A stretch of 64,000 bases of DNA from Lunatimonas lonarensis. GTDB taxonomy: Bacteria > Bacteroidota > Bacteroidia > Cytophagales > Cyclobacteriaceae. Positions 55,034 to 63,489 of the stretch are shown one piece after another (position 1 is the stretch's first letter; each line of letters starts with the position of its first letter). The stretch is from positions 62,001-126,000 of the forward strand of contig NZ_AQHR01000085.1 in the NCBI RefSeq assembly GCF_000390185.1, read 5' to 3'. The position numbers and the translations under genes are program-made. The notes beneath the pieces are model-generated. The model saw only the letters and a list, made by a program, of their open reading frames with translations, searched no databases and had not been told where the DNA came from.

Positions 55034-57980
55034 AAGGTAATGTTAGTTTAAAAGTTGTTCCTTCGTTTTCCTTACTTACAAATGAAATGGTACCGCGCAA
55101 ACGACTCGTAAATTCCTGTACGATGTGTAAGCCTAGTCCAGTACCCGGAATTAGATCGGCATTTTTTGCCCTGTAAAATGAACCAAATATATGTTTCTGA
55201 TCTGCTTCCGGTATTCCTATTCCCCTATCCTTAACCAAAATTTGTATGTCCTTACTATTGAATTCAAGTTGCAGTTCTGTCCCTTCGCCATCAGGCTTGC
55301 CATATTTGACTGCATTTTCGATCAAATTGGAAAGGACATGCCTCAATAAATTTTTATCTGTATAGACGGTTCGATCATCTGACGGGAAACTCATCGTTTG
55401 CTTTCGCAAACCCGGATGCTCCTCACAAAATGAAACACACAATTCTTCCAGAAATGCCTTGATCTGAATGGGTTCAATTTTTATTTTTAGGCTACCCTGC
55501 GCATTTTTTTCCAAAATAAGAATATCCTCGATAGTTCCATTAAGTCGTTTAACCTGCCGGTTGATTTTCTCAACATGGCCTAATGACTTATTCATCAATA
55601 TCGAATCTTCCAGCTTGGAAAGGTAACTTTTCAGAATCTGATTGGAACTTAATATAGTGGAAATGGGAGTCCTCAACTCATGGGAAGTCATGGAGATAAA
55701 CCTTGATTTTAACATATTCAACTCCTTCTCCTTTTCATAAGACTTTACAAGACGTTCCAACATTAGTTCCCGCTCGGTCACATCCCTGGAAACCGCAAGG
55801 TAAGACTTTGGAGCCCCATCCGCCTCGGATAAATAATTTATACTTATTTCCAGGTAGACCAACTTCCCAGAAATCCGGTGTTTGTGCGGTGCAATAAGGA
55901 CCTCCGAGGTCTTACGTTTAAAGGCGCGGCTGTCCATTACCCCAAAAACGTCTGTGGGTGTCTTCCCTATCAATTCCTCGGGCTGATACCCCAAAATCTT
56001 GAAAACGGAAGGAGAAACAAATCGAAACGTACCGTCTAGATCATGAAAGGCGATGATATCATTGGCTGATTCGGAAAGCAATTTGAACAGACGATTGGTC
56101 TTCTCCCTCTCATCCTCCGCCGCCTTACGCAACCTCGAAATGCGGATGGCTTTTACAAAATTTGCATAACTATTTGTAATGGGCCGTAAGAATTCGATGT
56201 CGCTCTCTGAGTACCCCCCCTCTTTGTTCGCCAATCCAATCAAACCCAATAGCTCTTTGTTTTTGAAAACCGGAATACCCAAATATGCCCTTAGTGGCGG
56301 ATGCCCCTCTGGAATACCTCCTCCCCTAGGGTCATGGGATGGGTCATTTGAAATGACCGGGACACCATGCGCTATGCTGTATCCAAAAAGGGTATTCAAA
56401 TTTCTGAATTCAATGCCTACTTTGAAATGTCTCTGATAAAATTCCTCGGTCTCTTCTGACCAGGCAATATTGGTAATGGTATGAGATCGAAGGTAAGGCT
56501 TCTCTTGTTCATCAAACAAAATTTCACCCATAAACCCAAACCTACTTCCGGTCAGTGCCAAAATCTTTACCAACAACTCATCGAGTGATTCTTTGAAATC
56601 CTCTTCAAACAAAAAATTGACCTGCGTTTCATTTACCGTCTGTAGCAATTCATTAAGGCGAAACAGATCACTTCGGTTCTTTTCAATCTCAAGCTCCTTG
56701 TTTTTCAAATCGCTAATGTCCGAAATACGGCCATATATTTTGTATTCCTCGTCTATTTCAGAGTACTCGACCCAACGACGATCATTTACCCAAAAGACTT
56801 TTTTATCAGAATTAAGGATCCGATAATTGATATTGAAATAGTTGGATTCCATAAGTCCGGCCATAACTGGCTGAACCGTATCATGGTCGCCTGGGTGAAT
56901 AATGGAATCCAAAAAGCCTGTCCTTAAATAAGCCTCCGGTGAAAATCCAAAGTTTTGTATATTTTCTGAGATGAAGATGGTTGCTCCATTCCGATCCAAC
57001 GCGTAGATCACATCACTCACGTTGCGAAGCACAGTCTCGTACCTCGAGCTAATTTCTTTACTCAGGTATCTTGCCTGCTTTTCCCTATCGATATCGATTA
57101 TAAAACCCGAGTAGGACTTTCTTTCAGCGGCATTTCCCTCCATTTCCAAGAGCGAAATCTTTACCCACTTACTATCCCCATTTTTTGTTATTAGTTTGGT
57201 TTCAAAATTACCTGTCTTATCCCATGATTCGAGAAGATGATTTACGTCATTCCAAAATTTATCGACCATGGGCGGGTAGATAAATTCAGAGAGTACCCTG
57301 CCAACCCCGTCGGTAATCGAATATCCGGTTATCCTAGTCCATGATTTGTTTAAAAACGTGACTTTAAATTCGTCATCCAGCTTAAAAAGAACTTCACCCA
57401 CATTATTTACAATGGTTTGATATTTTTGTTTTTCCAAGTAGATCCGCTTGCGCTGTTTCCGATTGAGGATAACTGCTCCCAAGGTATTGGCAAGGGCATG
57501 CAATGCGGTTTTTTGCTCATCACTGAAGAGTTCGTTTGTTGAGCAGTTGTCAAAGCCTATAAACCCCCAAAAATGATCTCCTGTAAACACCGGAAGGAAA
57601 AGGAAGGCGAGTATCCCCTGCACTTCCATGGTTTCCCTAAATAATTCATTCTGGTTATCTTCAACCCGTTGGTTCATTACCATATTTTTAGCCAATTCTT
57701 CAGCGATATTGGAAAACGCATCCCATGGCACATACTCTAGTAGTGGTAAGCCTAATTGGGGCTCGACTCCTTCAGCTACCCACTCGAATTTGTACGAAAA
57801 GAAACTACCACCACTTTTGTCCCGGTAATTTTTAAAAACATAAACTCTGTCGACCTCCGTAGCCTGCCCCAACTTTGAAATAACGTCCTGAATGGAGTGT
57901 TTGAGGTTTTTTGAGTCACTGATCAGTCGATGGCATTCCCCAATCGCATTTAAAATTCGCTCACTATCCATATCTCCCAA
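55002..57980 (-). CDS. Multi-PAS/GAF sensor histidine kinase
   Basis: A 992-residue soluble kinase without transmembrane segments. Approximate order: GAF (10-185), PAS (190-305), PAS (315-430), GAF (455-620), PAS (635-750), HisKA with FISMTSHELRTPISTILS (His near 768), and HATPase. The HATPase has the N box NLIENAVKYGKPDG, G1 KDRGIGIPEAD, F box IFGSFYRA and G2 GTGLGLHIVQE, so the catalytic core looks intact. The second GAF carries SRFGFMGEILFDEQEKPYLR and GIPEGHPPLRAYLGIPVF, as in light- or redox-sensing GAF kinases, but no chromophore cysteine was identified. It probably phosphorylates the receiver of the overlapping hybrid kinase. Confidence 0.94.
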   Translation of the reverse strand: MGDMDSERILNAIGECHRLISDSKNLKHSIQDVISKLGQATEVDRVYVFKNYRDKSGGSFFSYKFEWVAEGVEPQLGLPLLEYVPWDAFSNIAEELAKNMVMNQRVEDNQNELFRETMEVQGILAFLFLPVFTGDHFWGFIGFDNCSTNELFSDEQKTALHALANTLGAVILNRKQRKRIYLEKQKYQTIVNNVGEVLFKLDDEFKVTFLNKSWTRITGYSITDGVGRVLSEFIYPPMVDKFWNDVNHLLESWDKTGNFETKLITKNGDSKWVKISLLEMEGNAAERKSYSGFIIDIDREKQARYLSKEISSRYETVLRNVSDVIYALDRNGATIFISENIQNFGFSPEAYLRTGFLDSIIHPGDHDTVQPVMAGLMESNYFNINYRILNSDKKVFWVNDRRWVEYSEIDEEYKIYGRISDISDLKNKELEIEKNRSDLFRLNELLQTVNETQVNFLFEEDFKESLDELLVKILALTGSRFGFMGEILFDEQEKPYLRSHTITNIAWSEETEEFYQRHFKVGIEFRNLNTLFGYSIAHGVPVISNDPSHDPRGGGIPEGHPPLRAYLGIPVFKNKELLGLIGLANKEGGYSESDIEFLRPITNSYANFVKAIRISRLRKAAEDEREKTNRLFKLLSESANDIIAFHDLDGTFRFVSPSVFKILGYQPEELIGKTPTDVFGVMDSRAFKRKTSEVLIAPHKHRISGKLVYLEISINYLSEADGAPKSYLAVSRDVTERELMLERLVKSYEKEKELNMLKSRFISMTSHELRTPISTILSSNQILKSYLSKLEDSILMNKSLGHVEKINRQVKRLNGTIEDILILEKNAQGSLKIKIEPIQIKAFLEELCVSFCEEHPGLRKQTMSFPSDDRTVYTDKNLLRHVLSNLIENAVKYGKPDGEGTELQLEFNSKDIQILVKDRGIGIPEADQKHIFGSFYRAKNADLIPGTGLGLHIVQEFTSRLRGTISFVSKENEGTTFKLTLPYGSEDTIGGR

Positions 57981-58474
57981 AAGCTAACACATGTTCTCAA
58001 TTTGCATTTCCGGCCTACCCTTCTGCTCAGAGGAAGCAGGCTAGTAGGTTCGTTTCATTTACCAAATTTCACCCTTCCTTTTTGAATTTGATCAAAAAAG
58101 AAAATCAATTGCACTCAAAAGGAAATAAAAGGCAAGGTATTCAAAAACAAAAACCCATCAAACCGCAATAAACCGCACCTAAAACCTAGTACATTTGCTG
58201 CTTATTATCCCATAATCAGATAAATTCGCACAACGGTCAGCCAGTTACCCTTTCTCCCCTATTTTTAGTACCTTTGCAGGCGAATTGACGTAGCGAAAGC
58301 GGAAAACCAAGCTCGTACTTGGAATCGCACTTCGAGGGAATGGATGGGCAGGAATTAAACGAAGCAACTGTGAACGCTAACAAGGCAACTTGGATATACT
58401 GGAAAACAGATGGTAGAAGATAGCTTGCCTGGCTGAGGGAAAAGGTGTTGATAAAGAAAAAAAATCGTAATAAC
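57981..58474. other. Long intergenic region, mostly unexplained
   Basis: About 490 bases between the PAS kinase start and the dispersed element. The part at 58257-58460 has codon-like, mixed-composition sequence with a small CCAAG/CTTGG hairpin (58301-58317). It gives no convincing protein on either strand. The minus-strand frame spanning 58237-58620 overlaps the repeat and the next gene's start and is rejected. No tRNA, promoter match or terminator was seen. Confidence 0.4.
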
Positions 58475-58571
58475 ATGAAATCGAGCACGACGCAAGCGGC
58501 ACACACTGGGATGACTATCCGCCATGCGAGATTCCATGTGACCTTTGAAAAACAATTATAGACACATGAAA
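58475..58571 (+). repeat. Dispersed short element, copy B, with a 28-codon frame
   Basis: The frame 58475-58561 encodes 28 residues starting MKSSTTQAAHTG and ending with ARFHVTFEKQL. Its TAG stop lies inside the 17-mer ATTATAGACACATGAAA, whose ATG is the start of the next gene 4 bases later. The DNA from 58475 is nearly identical to copy A (27333 downward, minus strand) for about 24 bases, and again around GCGAGATTCCAT (58527-58538). This could be a translated leader coupled to the gene at 58566 or a REP-like repeat lodged at the start site. Confidence 0.6.
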
Positions 58572-59444
58572 AAGTACTTGGTATTAGCCGGCCTTTTGAT
58601 GCCGCTAGTAATCCATGCACAGACCATCACCGATAGAGACAGTATTCGATTGGAAAACATCTACTTGGATAGTGCCTTTATTTTTGAAATCGAAAATGTA
58701 CCGGGTGAAAAGCCAAAGGTGCTTCATGCCGAACCCCTCTATATTGATCTAATCCGGGATTTGGGTGCCCGAAAAGGGGAAAAGGAATGGAACTATGGTT
58801 TCGGAATGAAAGCTGACCGAAACTACGATGAATACGAGGCACTGGTCGAATACGAATGGGCTCCGATAGACCGGCTTGGACTGGAAATAGAGGTACCTTT
58901 GACCTTTTACGGTACCTCCGCACGGAACACCACCCCTTCCAACCGCATAGAAAGCCTCAAGCTTGCTGCCCAGTGGTCGTTCCTGGTATCGGAAAAGTAC
59001 AGCAGTACCCTTGCGTTGGGATATATACATGAATTCGAGTTTACCGATCTTGACAAGATCGGGGAGGAAAACCTGTACAAAGGCAATATCTTTAACCCCT
59101 TCTTCATTGCCGCCAAGCGCTGGGGTCTGAACTACCATACCCTGATCTATACCGGCCCTCGCATCACCCGTGAATTTGGAAACGGACACTCCGAACACGC
59201 GTACGAAATCCACACCAACTTCCACTACATGATCTCAGGAACCCGAAATTTCATAGGTGTAGAGGTAAATAAGGAAATCATCCACGGTAAACTAATATCC
59301 GTTGTACGTCCCCAAATGCGGGTAGGGCTCTCGGAGAATCTAATGATAGGCATTGTAACCGGCGTACCACTTAACCGCGAAAATAGAGGGTTAAGCTCTT
59401 TTGCGCGGATTATCTATGAACCCGGATTCAAGTCCATGCATTAA
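58566..59444 (+). CDS. Conserved exported protein, probable outer-membrane beta-barrel
   Basis: A 292-residue protein with a signal peptide (MKKYLVLAGLLMPLVIHAQ). The mature region includes LHAEPLYIDLIRDLGARKGE (about residues 52-71) and then EWNYGFGMKADRNYDEYEAL. Alternating strands such as LGLEIEVPLTFYG and HTNFHYMISGTRNFIGVEVN, and an FARIIYEPGF end, suggest a barrel of roughly 10-12 strands. I recognise it as a Bacteroidota-type conserved protein but know no function. The ATG at 58566 lies in the 17-base leader motif shared with two other loci, and a 28-codon frame ends 4 bases before it. Confidence 0.7.
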   Translation: MKKYLVLAGLLMPLVIHAQTITDRDSIRLENIYLDSAFIFEIENVPGEKPKVLHAEPLYIDLIRDLGARKGEKEWNYGFGMKADRNYDEYEALVEYEWAPIDRLGLEIEVPLTFYGTSARNTTPSNRIESLKLAAQWSFLVSEKYSSTLALGYIHEFEFTDLDKIGEENLYKGNIFNPFFIAAKRWGLNYHTLIYTGPRITREFGNGHSEHAYEIHTNFHYMISGTRNFIGVEVNKEIIHGKLISVVRPQMRVGLSENLMIGIVTGVPLNRENRGLSSFARIIYEPGFKSMH

Positions 59445-59510
59445 AGGCATGCCCTATCGCTCTTAACGCAGCAGAGATATGCAATGGGGGTTGCCCCCCC
59501 GAGGTATCTT

Positions 59511-60875
59511 CTATATGATCTCAAAATACCGTCTACGCTCCCAGTCGGTGACCGTCGCGGCGAATTCCCTGCATTCCCATTCCCGCGTGGCACAAAAATG
59601 GTCTACAAACACATCCCCAAAGAGCTCCCTGGCAACGGGTGATGCCTTCATGGATGCGGTGGCTTCCCCAAGAGAAGCGGGAATGGTTCCGTTACTAAAG
59701 TCCCTGTACCCATTGCCCAGTGTTGCGGGCTGATGGAGAGGGAGTCGGTTTCGAATACCATAGAGACCGGCAGCAAGACAGGCCGACATGGCGAGGTACG
59801 GATTCACATCGGATCCCACTACCCTGGTTTCCAAGCGCGTAGATGACTTACTTCTGGAGAGCACCCGTAGTGCCGTAGTCCTATTATCAAAGGCCCAGGT
59901 CAACGTGGTGGGAGCCCAGGCACCCTCCACCAAGCGCTTGAAGCTATTTATCGTGGGAGCCACCATGGGAAGCAGGTGCGGCAGGCAATACAGCTGACCT
60001 GCTACATAATGCTTCATGAGATCACTCATGTGGTAATCATCCGAAGAACTGTAAAAAAGGTTGTTTTTCCCGTCGGCGTCCCAAAGGCTTTGGTGGATAT
60101 GGCCCCCATTTCCGGGAAGCTTTTCCGACCATTTGGCCATAAATGTCGCCATGATACCATGTCGGTATGCCGTCTCCTTAACGGTAGTCTTGAACAAGGC
60201 AGCTCTATCCGCCGCTTCGAGTACATCGCCGTACTGGATGGCAGCTTCGTAAACCCCCGGGCCGGTTTCCGTGTGCAAGCCTTCCAAAGGGATTCCAAAA
60301 CCTGTACAGGAATCGAACAGATCGTGAAAGAAAGCCGATTTTTGCGACGATTTCAGAATCGAGTATCCAAACATCCCCGGAGTCATGGGCTTGGTTTTTC
60401 CGGGCTCTCCACTGTAATACCCTTCGGGAGTGGTTTCGAAATTGAACCATTCAAACTCCTCAGAAAAAAGAGGCAAAAACCCCTCCTGCATTGCCTGCAA
60501 ACGTACACGCTTAAGGAGTGTCCGGGGACAAACATCGAGCCCCTTCCCCTCTGAATCACTGAAATCCGCCAAAAAAAAGGGTATATTGTCCTCCCAACGA
60601 CTGCTGCGCATTGTATTGACATCCACAAGTGCATCGAAATCCGGGTACCCGTTATGCCATCCCGTTACCTGTACGTTGTCATAGGATTTGTCATCCATAT
60701 CCCAGCCGAAGACCACCGCACAAAAACCCATCCCTCCATCCAGTATGGAGTTAAACTTATCGGCAGAAACGATCTTTCCCCGCAATACCCCGTCTATGTC
60801 AACGATGGCAAGCTTAACTTTCGCTATGTCGTTGTCCTGTAGGTAAGCTTTGATTTCTTCTTTACTCTTTCGCAT
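59511..60875 (-). CDS. Glutamine-synthetase-family ligase (GlnA/PuuA-like, gamma-glutamyl-amine type)
   Basis: A 454-residue type-I glutamine-synthetase fold protein. The N-terminal beta-grasp domain starts near VKLAIVDIDGVLRGK. The catalytic domain shows TETGPGVYEAA near 202-212 (metal-ligand Glu), GNGGHIHQSLW near 257-267, SFKRLVEGAWAPTTLTW near 314-330, and STRLETRVVGSDVNPYLAMSA near 347-367. The substitutions differ from true GlnA (NRSAxxRIP) and fit gamma-glutamylpolyamine or gamma-glutamylethanolamide synthetases. It starts 4 bases after the permease stop, so it is co-transcribed with an ethanolamine-type permease. Ligation of glutamate to imported ethanolamine is the best guess. Confidence 0.88.
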   Translation of the reverse strand: MRKSKEEIKAYLQDNDIAKVKLAIVDIDGVLRGKIVSADKFNSILDGGMGFCAVVFGWDMDDKSYDNVQVTGWHNGYPDFDALVDVNTMRSSRWEDNIPFFLADFSDSEGKGLDVCPRTLLKRVRLQAMQEGFLPLFSEEFEWFNFETTPEGYYSGEPGKTKPMTPGMFGYSILKSSQKSAFFHDLFDSCTGFGIPLEGLHTETGPGVYEAAIQYGDVLEAADRAALFKTTVKETAYRHGIMATFMAKWSEKLPGNGGHIHQSLWDADGKNNLFYSSSDDYHMSDLMKHYVAGQLYCLPHLLPMVAPTINSFKRLVEGAWAPTTLTWAFDNRTTALRVLSRSKSSTRLETRVVGSDVNPYLAMSACLAAGLYGIRNRLPLHQPATLGNGYRDFSNGTIPASLGEATASMKASPVARELFGDVFVDHFCATREWECREFAATVTDWERRRYFEII

Positions 60876-60879
60876 GGGT

Positions 60880-62214
60880 CTATTGATTATCCAGGTTTTT
60901 GTAAATAAATACTCGGAAGAATAGGTAAGCTCCTATCAGCATGGCAAAAAATATCACGGCCAACGCGAAATTATAGATGATCATGGCTATCAAAGAAATC
61001 ACGGCAATGACCAATGCAGTGGCGGGAAATAGCGGGTACATGGGCACTTTAAAGGGTCTTTCCATATCAGGTTCCTTTTTGCGCAGCGCAAAGAAAGAGA
61101 CCATGGACAGAATATACAATACCAACGCACCAAAAACGGCTATGGTAATAATCTCGCCGGTCTTTCCGGTGAGAAGGGCGATGATCCCTACCAGCATATT
61201 GAATATCAAGGCATTGGCAGGTGTTTTGAACCTACTGCTGACTTTACCAAAAGACTTGGGCGCATACCCTACCCTACCAAACTCGAAGGTAGAACGGCCG
61301 GCGGCCAGGATGATCCCATTAAACGACGCGACCAAACCAAACAACGCTATAAAGGTAAGCAATTGATAGAGGGAATGCTCGCTGCCCACGATCAATGCCA
61401 TGGCCATTGGAAGCGGCGAATCGGAAGGCTCGGCACTCCCCTCCGGATAGACAACCGCCTCCCATCCCGCCACCCCAGCGGCGGCGGTAAAGGTCAGCAC
61501 ACACAGCACGATCAACGTAAGCAATGCCGTTCCAAACCCAATCAGGATGTTCTTTTGAGGATTGATCGTCTCTTCGGCTACGTTGGCCACTCCTTCTATC
61601 GCCAGAAAAAACCAAATGGCGAAGGGAATGGCAGCGACAATGCCCATTGCACCGTTGGGAAGTGCATTTTGGCTAAGATTACTGATCTCTACCTCTGGTA
61701 AGGCAACCGCAGCAAAAAGAATCAAACCACCCACCGCGACAATGGTGATGAATAGTTCAAAGGAAGCGGCAACTTGCAGGCCTGAAATATTCAATGCCGT
61801 AAAGATGAAATAGGCAAAAATCCCGATCCAAATCACATCCAATTGGGGGAAAAAGATGGAGAAGTAAGCACCGATGCCCGAAGCGATGGCAGGTGGCGCA
61901 AAAATAAACTCAATATTCTGCGCCATACCGGTTAAAAAGCCCAGGTGTCTCCCCAAGCCCCTTTCCGCATAGGCAAAAGCCCCTCCTGCCCTTGGAATCG
62001 CACAGGCCATTTCGGTATAGCTAAAAGTAAAGGTGATGTACATCAAGATGATGAAAGCGACAGCTATGGCAAGGCCCCAGGTACCTCCCTCTGCAAGACC
62101 CAGATTCCATCCAAAATAATTACCAGAAATAACATAGCCTACACCTAAACCCCATAACATGAAAGGGCCCAGCGTTTTCTTAAGTTGCTCATTAGTTGGT
62201 GCTTGTTGACTCAT
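60880..62214 (-). CDS. APC-family permease, ethanolamine-permease type
   Basis: A 444-residue transporter with about 12 hydrophobic helices. The N-terminal region LGVGYVISGNYFGWNLGLAE (about 18-37) and YAERGLGRHLGFLTGMAQNI near 81-100 are typical of the ethanolamine permease subgroup of the amino acid-polyamine-organocation superfamily. FFLAIEGVANVAEETINPQK near 202-221 is the conserved helix 6-7 segment. It is the first gene of a two-gene operon with the glutamine-synthetase-like ligase. Neither eutBC nor another ethanolamine gene is in the window, so uptake of a different small amine or amino acid is possible. Confidence 0.88.
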   Translation of the reverse strand: MSQQAPTNEQLKKTLGPFMLWGLGVGYVISGNYFGWNLGLAEGGTWGLAIAVAFIILMYITFTFSYTEMACAIPRAGGAFAYAERGLGRHLGFLTGMAQNIEFIFAPPAIASGIGAYFSIFFPQLDVIWIGIFAYFIFTALNISGLQVAASFELFITIVAVGGLILFAAVALPEVEISNLSQNALPNGAMGIVAAIPFAIWFFLAIEGVANVAEETINPQKNILIGFGTALLTLIVLCVLTFTAAAGVAGWEAVVYPEGSAEPSDSPLPMAMALIVGSEHSLYQLLTFIALFGLVASFNGIILAAGRSTFEFGRVGYAPKSFGKVSSRFKTPANALIFNMLVGIIALLTGKTGEIITIAVFGALVLYILSMVSFFALRKKEPDMERPFKVPMYPLFPATALVIAVISLIAMIIYNFALAVIFFAMLIGAYLFFRVFIYKNLDNQ

Positions 62215-62590
62215 AGGTACAGGTAGACGAGTGGTGGTTGGTGAATGCTTTAAACCGAAACAATATCGACTAACCCCTCTTCATTTTCGTAGGGAATCAA
62301 TAATTTCTTTGTTGATTTGCTAAATATATCAAAGAATGCAATACAAGTAGGTGCCTAGATGGAAGAAATTCTAAAAATTTGTTAACAACTCAGCCCCGTT
62401 GATTTACCACTATAAAGCTGACTTCTGCCGCCCTCTTAGGCAAATTCCAGCTAAACCCTGTAACTTCGTAAGAATATCAATTCAAAATCTGTATCAAACC
62501 AACCACAACACGCGTTTAACCAAGTTGGCTAACCTAGGTCACAGCCTCAAAGCAAATACGTTAATTTTACCAAAAGAAAGGAAAAAGGAG
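62215..62590. other. Divergent intergenic region between the permease and hbd-like genes
   Basis: This region of 376 bases should hold promoters for both flanking genes. Imperfect -7-like sequences are present (TATATTTA on the minus strand near 62325, TAATTTTA on the plus strand near 62562), but neither matches TAnnTTTG fully with a spaced TTG. A frame open from 62399 joins the hbd-like gene in phase but lacks homology before residue 65, so it is treated as non-coding. A purine-rich AAAAAGGAG lies directly before the ATG at 62591. Confidence 0.45.
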
Positions 62591-63481
62591 ATGCAACACA
62601 TTGCAGTCATTGGTGCAGGCACGATGGGAAATGGTATCGCGCATGTCTTTGCCCAGCAAGGGTTTGAAGTGGTGTTGGTTGACTTATCCGCCGAAAGGTT
62701 GGAAAAGGCGGTTCAGTCCATCGCACTGAACTTGGATAGACAGGTCAGAAAAGGGATCATTTCAGTAGAGGAAAAACCGGGGATACTGGCCAGAATTAAC
62801 ACATCTACCCACTTGGAAAATGGCACACGCGTTGCGGAACTGGTTGTTGAGGCTGCTTCTGAGGATTTCGCCATCAAGCGGGACCTTTTTCGGGAGCTGG
62901 ACAGACTCTGCCCTCCTTCGGCTATTTTGGCCACCAACACATCCTCCCTATCGATCACCGCACTGGCCTCCTGTACAAAGCGTCCCGAGCAGGTGATAGG
63001 CATGCACTTTATGAATCCGGTACCCGTGATGAAGCTCGTAGAAGTCATTAGGGGCTACAGTACTTCGGATGAAGTTTGTTCTGCCGTCATGCAGCTAAGC
63101 AGACAGTTGGGAAAAGACCCCGTGGAGGTAAATGACTATCCCGGCTTCATCGCAAACCGTATTTTGATGCCAATGATCAATGAAGCAGTTTATGCGTTGT
63201 ACGAAGGCGTGGCAGGAGTGGAAGAAATAGATACCGTGATGAGGACCGGCATGGCGCACCCCATGGGACCGCTCCAACTGGCCGATTTCATTGGACTGGA
63301 TGTATGCCTATCCATTCTTAGGGTCTTGCAGCAGGGATTTGGCCATCCCAAATATGCCCCCTGCCCATTACTTGTCAATATGGTGGAAGCTGGGATGAAG
63401 GGAGTCAAATCAGGAGAGGGCTTCTACACCTACCAAAGAGGGTACAAAGATTTTGAAGTTTCCTCACGATTTAAATCTTAG
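62591..63481 (+). CDS. 3-hydroxyacyl-CoA (3-hydroxybutyryl-CoA) dehydrogenase
   Basis: A 296-residue NAD-dependent dehydrogenase. The Rossmann motif VIGAGTMGNGIAHVFAQQG lies at residues 6-24. The catalytic-His segment GMHFMNPVPVMKLVEVIRG is near 137-155, and the C-terminal helical domain has DYPGFIANRILMPMINEAVY near 180-199. It matches Hbd/PaaH-type enzymes that oxidise 3-hydroxyacyl-CoA, most often 3-hydroxybutyryl-CoA. The ATG at 62591 gives the normal family length and sits after AAAAAGGAG, a stronger ribosome-binding sequence than is usual here. The deoxynucleoside kinase gene starts 8 bases after its stop. Confidence 0.93.
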   Translation: MQHIAVIGAGTMGNGIAHVFAQQGFEVVLVDLSAERLEKAVQSIALNLDRQVRKGIISVEEKPGILARINTSTHLENGTRVAELVVEAASEDFAIKRDLFRELDRLCPPSAILATNTSSLSITALASCTKRPEQVIGMHFMNPVPVMKLVEVIRGYSTSDEVCSAVMQLSRQLGKDPVEVNDYPGFIANRILMPMINEAVYALYEGVAGVEEIDTVMRTGMAHPMGPLQLADFIGLDVCLSILRVLQQGFGHPKYAPCPLLVNMVEAGMKGVKSGEGFYTYQRGYKDFEVSSRFKS

Positions 63482-63489
63482 AAAATTCG

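Noticed and set aside
58237-58620. Minus-strand frame of 127 codons
   Set aside because: It lies antisense to the dispersed element and the start of the gene at 58566, with no domain; the repeat likely keeps it open.
59478-59506. GGGGG-TTG-CCCCC hairpin after the outer-membrane protein gene
   Set aside because: A 3-base loop and no T tract; it may be incidental, so it is not listed as a terminator.
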